The notes below the pieces were generated by a model. That model was not told the origin of the DNA, ran no database searches, and saw only the letters and a program-made list of their open reading frames with translations. Of a DNA stretch of 10,217 nt, positions 7,022-10,217 are shown piece by piece. The DNA comes from Chlamydia trachomatis (GTDB lineage Bacteria; Chlamydiota; Chlamydiia; Chlamydiales; JAAKFR01): positions 1-10,217 of the forward strand of contig CAMAUB010000031.1 in assembly GCA_945861315.1 (NCBI GenBank), given 5' to 3'. Position 1 is the stretch's first letter; each line of letters opens with the position of its first letter. The position numbers were made by a program, and so were the translations under genes.

Positions 7022-9022
7022 ATGTTGCATTTTCTGCGAAAGCACCAAAAGATCTTCTTTGTGTTTATCACCGTCGTGATTGTCTTCAGTTTTGCCTTTT
7101 TTGGTACCTATCAAGCTTTTACACCCATGAGGCGTGTAAAGGATAATTTAGCATTTAAGACAAGCTCTGGAAAAAAAGTGGGTAGTCATTATCTAGGCCA
7201 ATTCTGTCAGTTTCTTAAGTATGAAGGTGCTGGCAAAGATTTTTTTAGCACAAACTTTCTCAATGACTTTGTTATCACTGCAGACATTCTTGATGCAGGT
7301 CTTGGAACATTGATTTTTGAAAAAAATTCTAAGGCAATTGGAGGCGATCTAGTTAATCGCCTACAGAGAGAGAAATTATTTTTACCTTATGTGCATCCTT
7401 ATGCTAATCAGCTTAATGCAATGACAGTTTGGTCACTTTTTGCCCCGCAATTGCATGATAAGTTAGCAGAGCTGCGCAAGGTAGAAGATGCAACTGATCC
7501 AAGTGGCTTTGCAACAAGAGTTGATCTTTTTATGGCAGAGCGGAGATTTCCGCCACAGATGTTGGCCAATATGTTGCGTTATCAAGAGAGAGATGCAAAA
7601 GGTTTACCAGCTGATCAGAGATTAATGCGCAGTGAGGTATCTCTTTTTGGCTATAACAATTTAGAGGATTGGTTTGGTCCAACATTTATCGAAGATGTCG
7701 TAAAATTGATTATGGAAGGGGCTGAGCTTGCCAAAGTGCGTGGTCATCGTGTCACAAAAGAAGAAGTCATGTCCCAGCTTCTCTACCGCAGCCAGAAGAC
7801 ATATGAATCAATGAAAGAGAGCGTTAATTTGCCCGTTTCTGATGGCGCGGGACTGCTGCAGTTGTTTATCCGTCAAAGTGGTTTTGAAGAGGCTAATCTT
7901 GTAAAAATCTGTCAAACAATCACCCTCTATCATCGTTTACTTGACGAAGTTGGAGGTGGTGTACTTGTCGATACAATGCCTTTAGAAGATTTTCAAGCTT
8001 ATGCTGGCCAGGCGATCACTGTTTCTGTAAAACAGATGCCCAAAGAGCTTCGTTTTACGACTAAAGAGGAACTTGAGCAATTTGAGACCTATTTATCAGC
8101 GTTAAGAGGGGAGATGGTGCATCCACTGCTGCTTCCCACACAAATTAATCCAGCACCTCAACTTGTTGGAAAGCGTTATAGGCTCTATGTAGCAGACGTG
8201 AATAAAGAGCAGTTAGTCTCGAAGGTGAGTGTCCAACAGACATGGGCATGGGAAGAAGAGAACCTACAGATGTTAGCAGAGCAATTTTCTCAACTGCATG
8301 AAACTCCTCTTGAAGAGTTGAGTGTAAAACAACGCTCTCCGATTGATGCTTTCGCTCGCAAGCAGATTGCGCAAACACATCCAGAATGGATTGAAGAGAG
8401 TTTAAAAACTGCTTTGATGAAAGAGAGCGAACTATTTATTTCGCCCGTTTCATCACGTCAGCTTTTGAAAGGGATTCATGATAACAGTGCACTCGTTAAG
8501 CTACTTGATGAAGAAGATGAAATTGTCAACTACACACAAGATGGAGTGCATTTTTACCGAATCCTGGTTCAAGAGCGTTCAGAAAATGAAGTGCTTTCGT
8601 TTGCTTCTGCGAAGAGAGAGGGTGTGATTGATGAGCTCTCTGCTCAATTTGGGGGGCATGCCAATCAAGTGATTGCTGCAATTGCAAATATTGAAGGTGT
8701 TTCTGAGCAAGAGGCTATTTCCTACCGCTTCTGCCAACAGTTATGCCAAGCTGGTGATGTTTTAGAGCAATTTAAGCCTGTTTCACGTGAGCTAACGCTT
8801 AGCCGTATTGAGCCTGGATTCATCCCTTTTGAAACAGTTCAAGCAACAGAAGATGGGTTTGGAGCGGCTATGGGTGAGGGAGCGTATTACTATCACGTTG
8901 TAGATCGTCGCTCTGATTGCTCACCCTCTCTAGAGAAACTTGTAAGATCACAAGAGATACTTGCAAAAGAAGTGAAACGCGCTTTTATGAAAAAACAGTT
9001 CTTTTCTATGCTGACACATTAA
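7022..9022 (+). CDS. Membrane-anchored PpiD/SurA-like periplasmic folding factor, no clear PPIase domain
   Basis: This 666-residue protein begins MLHFLRKHQK followed by a single hydrophobic segment (11-28, ending FFGTY). That is the typical N-terminal anchor of PpiD/SurA_N-type chaperones, which sit in the inner membrane and assist newly exported proteins from the periplasmic side. The remainder is long, charged and mostly helical in character. I cannot find a parvulin rotamase signature (no GGDLG-like motif). Segments such as VHFYRILVQERSEN (about 516-529) and YYYHVVDRRS (about 620-629) resemble the closing strands of such domains, so degenerate copies are possible. Length is close to E. coli PpiD (about 623). 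There is only a weak Shine-Dalgarno (GGAT, 7007-7010). It follows three exported PLD proteins and could serve envelope protein folding. The family call rests mainly on the N-terminus. Confidence 0.7.
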   Translation: MLHFLRKHQKIFFVFITVVIVFSFAFFGTYQAFTPMRRVKDNLAFKTSSGKKVGSHYLGQFCQFLKYEGAGKDFFSTNFLNDFVITADILDAGLGTLIFEKNSKAIGGDLVNRLQREKLFLPYVHPYANQLNAMTVWSLFAPQLHDKLAELRKVEDATDPSGFATRVDLFMAERRFPPQMLANMLRYQERDAKGLPADQRLMRSEVSLFGYNNLEDWFGPTFIEDVVKLIMEGAELAKVRGHRVTKEEVMSQLLYRSQKTYESMKESVNLPVSDGAGLLQLFIRQSGFEEANLVKICQTITLYHRLLDEVGGGVLVDTMPLEDFQAYAGQAITVSVKQMPKELRFTTKEELEQFETYLSALRGEMVHPLLLPTQINPAPQLVGKRYRLYVADVNKEQLVSKVSVQQTWAWEEENLQMLAEQFSQLHETPLEELSVKQRSPIDAFARKQIAQTHPEWIEESLKTALMKESELFISPVSSRQLLKGIHDNSALVKLLDEEDEIVNYTQDGVHFYRILVQERSENEVLSFASAKREGVIDELSAQFGGHANQVIAAIANIEGVSEQEAISYRFCQQLCQAGDVLEQFKPVSRELTLSRIEPGFIPFETVQATEDGFGAAMGEGAYYYHVVDRRSDCSPSLEKLVRSQEILAKEVKRAFMKKQFFSMLTH

Positions 9023-9031
9023 AAAGGGAAC

Positions 9032-9604
9032 ATGATCGAAGACATTGTTCCTCTCATTCCCGTCCATTTTTTCTCAATTACGATAGAAGGGTATTCAGTA
9101 ACAAAACGTCAGCTTGAAAAGCGTCATCTTCTTCCAAAGCTATCCGATTTTAATAGAGAGCGCTCCTATTGTGATGTTTTTTTTGGATGGCATAAAGAGG
9201 GTGTTGTGATCAAAGTTGAGGCGAGTCGCCCACTTGAGATCATTGAGCTTTTTTTCGATACAAGAGATCGGAAGACAATGGGTTACCCTACACGTTTTTG
9301 CCACCACTTCTATATCGAAGTTGAGCAACAAGAGGGGAGTGAGATCACCCGCTTTCGTACAGATGATGCACACGAGCTTTGCGCTCCTGAATTGATTGAT
9401 GTGCATACAGCAGCAGATTGTGTTACAGTGCGGATTCCAAAAGAGATCCTTTTTGGCTATGAACCAGAACAATTTTCTCGTCTTGGATTTACCTATCGAA
9501 TCAACAGAGGAGAGCAAAACTTTTCCATTTGTGATGAAAATTTTGCTATTGAAAAACACCCCTCTTTCTGGTCTACTATTAGACTTCTTGCTTACGAGCC
9601 CTAA
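9032..9604 (+). CDS. Conserved hypothetical protein, possible CBM9/DOMON-like beta-sandwich
   Basis: This 190-residue protein has no signal peptide or membrane segment. It is rich in alternating hydrophobic/charged strands and aromatic residues. The pattern of IELFFDTRDRK (70-80), HHFYIEVEQ (91-99), TRFRTDD (105-111) and the late VRIPKEILFGYEP...GFTYRINR resembles the order of landmarks in CBM9-like/DOMON beta-sandwich domains (a strand ending in D-x-R-D, then an IP...L turn, then a closing strand ending in Arg). This is an impression from motif order, not a search result, and no ligand can be named. AAGGG just upstream (9023-9028 region) supports the ATG at 9032, 9 bases after the previous stop. 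In Chlamydia the gene next to gcsH is a conserved hypothetical (CT283), which may be this one. Existence of the gene is near certain; function is unknown. Confidence 0.88.
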   Translation: MIEDIVPLIPVHFFSITIEGYSVTKRQLEKRHLLPKLSDFNRERSYCDVFFGWHKEGVVIKVEASRPLEIIELFFDTRDRKTMGYPTRFCHHFYIEVEQQEGSEITRFRTDDAHELCAPELIDVHTAADCVTVRIPKEILFGYEPEQFSRLGFTYRINRGEQNFSICDENFAIEKHPSFWSTIRLLAYEP

Positions 9605-9628
9605 TTTACGCAAGATGTCGAATCCTTT

Positions 9629-9634
9629 GGAGGA
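9629..9634 (+). promoter_or_regulatory. Strong Shine-Dalgarno of gcsH
   Basis: GGAGGA lies 3 bases before the ATG at 9638. It is the strongest ribosome-binding site of the plus-strand cluster, and it suggests that gcsH is translated independently of the genes before it, unlike the coupled PLD genes. Confidence 0.75.
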
Positions 9635-9637
9635 AAA

Positions 9638-10006
9638 ATGAAGTATAGCGAAGCGCATGAATGGCTTGAATTAAATGGAAAAATTGCCACTATTGGCATT
9701 ACGAACTATGCTCAAGAGCAGCTTGGTGAGATTGTCCATGTTGAGCTTCCAAAAATCGGACATAGTGTAGGTATAGGAGATGAAGTGGCTGTTTTGGAGT
9801 CTACCAAGGCTGCTGTTGACTACTATTCTCCCATCTCAGGGAAAATCATCGACATCAACCTTGATCTCGAAGAGCACCCCGAATGGATCAATGCTTCAGC
9901 TGAGAAAAAGGGGTGGATCTTTAAGCTTGAGGTGAGCGACCTAAGCGAGGTAGATGAGCTTATGGACTTTATGGCCTATCATAAATATATAAAGAAAACT
10001 ACTTAG
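9638..10006 (+). CDS. gcsH: Glycine cleavage system H protein (lipoyl carrier)
   Basis: GcvH/GcsH carries a lipoyl arm on one lysine and shuttles the aminomethyl group between the P, T and L proteins of glycine cleavage; in some bacteria it is also the obligatory first acceptor for lipoyl assembly. The 122 residues match the family along their length: EAHEWLE (5-11), ITNYAQEQLGEIVHVELP (21-38), and the lipoylation hairpin ESTKAAVDYYSPISGKI (54-70), with Lys57 as the modified residue. GWIFKLE (92-98) and a helical C-terminus ending MAYHKYI follow. Length is near the usual 125-130. No gcvP, gcvT or lpd gene is in the window, so a complete glycine cleavage system cannot be inferred. The lplA-like gene at the other end of the cluster is a plausible modifier. 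I prefer gcsH, the chlamydial name; gcvH is the common synonym. Confidence 0.95.
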   Translation: MKYSEAHEWLELNGKIATIGITNYAQEQLGEIVHVELPKIGHSVGIGDEVAVLESTKAAVDYYSPISGKIIDINLDLEEHPEWINASAEKKGWIFKLEVSDLSEVDELMDFMAYHKYIKKTT

Positions 10007-10065
10007 GGTCTCAAATATTCTTTACAATATCTTAATTTTATTAGATTTAAATAACATACCTCTAT

Positions 10066-10071
10066 TATAAT
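10066..10071 (+). promoter_or_regulatory. Candidate -10 box upstream of the long hairpin
   Basis: TATAAT, a perfect sigma70-type -10 hexamer, sits so that transcription would begin near 10077-10079, about 10 bases before the hairpin arm. The -35 is poor: TTAGAT at 10041-10046 (19-base spacer) or AGATTT at 10043-10048 (17-base spacer). The region 10007-10087 is very AT-rich, so chance occurrence is a real possibility. Confidence 0.35.
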
Positions 10072-10087
10072 ATAGTCGATTAAATTT

Positions 10088-10217
10088 AGATTGATATTTT
10101 ATGGTTGCGCCAAAGCCCCGCGGTTTAATGATCACAAGTCGGTTAATATTAGAAATATTGATCGACTTGGGATCATTAAACCCCGGGTGCTTTCGCGTAA
10201 CCAGAGGGTATCAATCT
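10088..10217 (+). repeat. Long imperfect inverted repeat / hairpin, reaching the window edge (possible structured RNA or MITE-like element)
   Basis: Bases 10088-10150 pair with 10154-10217 around a 3-base loop (AGA, 10151-10153). The inner block 10122-10150 against 10154-10182 has one non-pairing position (A10134/G10170) and two G-U pairs. The outer block pairs the end AGATTGATA (10088-10096) perfectly with TATCAATCT (10209-10217). Interruptions in the whole stem are A/G at 10134/10170 and 10101/10204, C/C at 10121/10183 and 10111/10194, and a bulged T10188. Six further positions (10144, 10142, 10107, 10099, 10098, 10097 with their partners) are G-U when read as plus-strand RNA and would be A-C on the minus strand. 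There is no ORF and no tRNA, SRP or tmRNA signature. The right arm may continue past the window. It could be a stable RNA, a hairpin MITE, or a very large transcription-stopping stem after gcsH. Confidence 0.75.

Noticed and set aside
9140..9658. 172-codon minus-strand ORF
   Set aside because: It is the shadow of the 9032-9604 gene and the start of gcsH, both of which have good ribosome-binding sites and family-like sequence.
10088..10217. Hairpin as SRP 4.5S RNA, 6S RNA or tRNA
   Set aside because: The conserved SRP loop sequence is absent, there is no large central bubble as in 6S RNA, and no cloverleaf can be drawn.
1..10217. CRISPR arrays, insertion sequences, integrase or toxin-antitoxin genes
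   Set aside because: No regularly spaced repeats, transposase-like ORFs or short toxin-antitoxin pairs were seen on either strand.

Overview
The window looks like the chromosome of a member of the Chlamydiota, probably outside the genus Chlamydia (a Parachlamydiales-type environmental chlamydia). The grounds are gene order plus protein character, not a database search. The order clpC / lplA-like / phospholipase-D-like / conserved hypothetical / gcsH matches what I recall of the C. trachomatis CT286-CT282 block. The DNA is moderately AT-rich and the genes are tightly packed.

Layout. Bases 1-1984 (minus strand) hold the 5' three quarters of clpC, cut by the left edge. Bases 1985-2182 separate clpC from the divergent plus-strand genes and contain a perfect 20-bp inverted repeat (2029-2089) with smaller dyads nested in each arm. 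From 2183 to 10006 everything reads on the plus strand: a lipoate-ligase/octanoyltransferase family protein (2183-2863); three tandem paralogous exported proteins with two HKD phospholipase-D motifs each (2860-4236, 4236-5624, 5626-6993); a large membrane-anchored PpiD/SurA-like protein (7022-9022); a small protein with a possible CBM9/DOMON-like fold (9032-9604); and the glycine cleavage H protein gcsH (9638-10006). Spacing is -4, -1, +1, +28, +9 and +33 bases, so this is probably one operon, with translational coupling at least from the lplA-like gene through the three PLD genes.

After gcsH, an AT-rich stretch carries a consensus TATAAT box (10066-10071). It is followed by a very long near-complete hairpin (10088-10217, arms of about 63 bases around a 3-base loop) that reaches the right edge. 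Every transition-type imperfection in the stem is a G-U pair when read on the plus strand, so either a structured RNA or a hairpin-type mobile repeat is possible.

How the genes may work together. The lplA-like protein has a cysteine that aligns with the catalytic cysteine I recall in LipM-type octanoyltransferases, and it shares the cluster with gcsH, whose product carries the lipoyl-lysine. Together they look like a GcvH-centred lipoyl assembly or relay route. The three PLD-like proteins and the PpiD-like protein have export or membrane signals and form an envelope block between the two lipoylation genes. The points most worth a second look are the PLD triplication with a diverged active site in the third copy, the LipM-like cysteine, and the two inverted-repeat structures.
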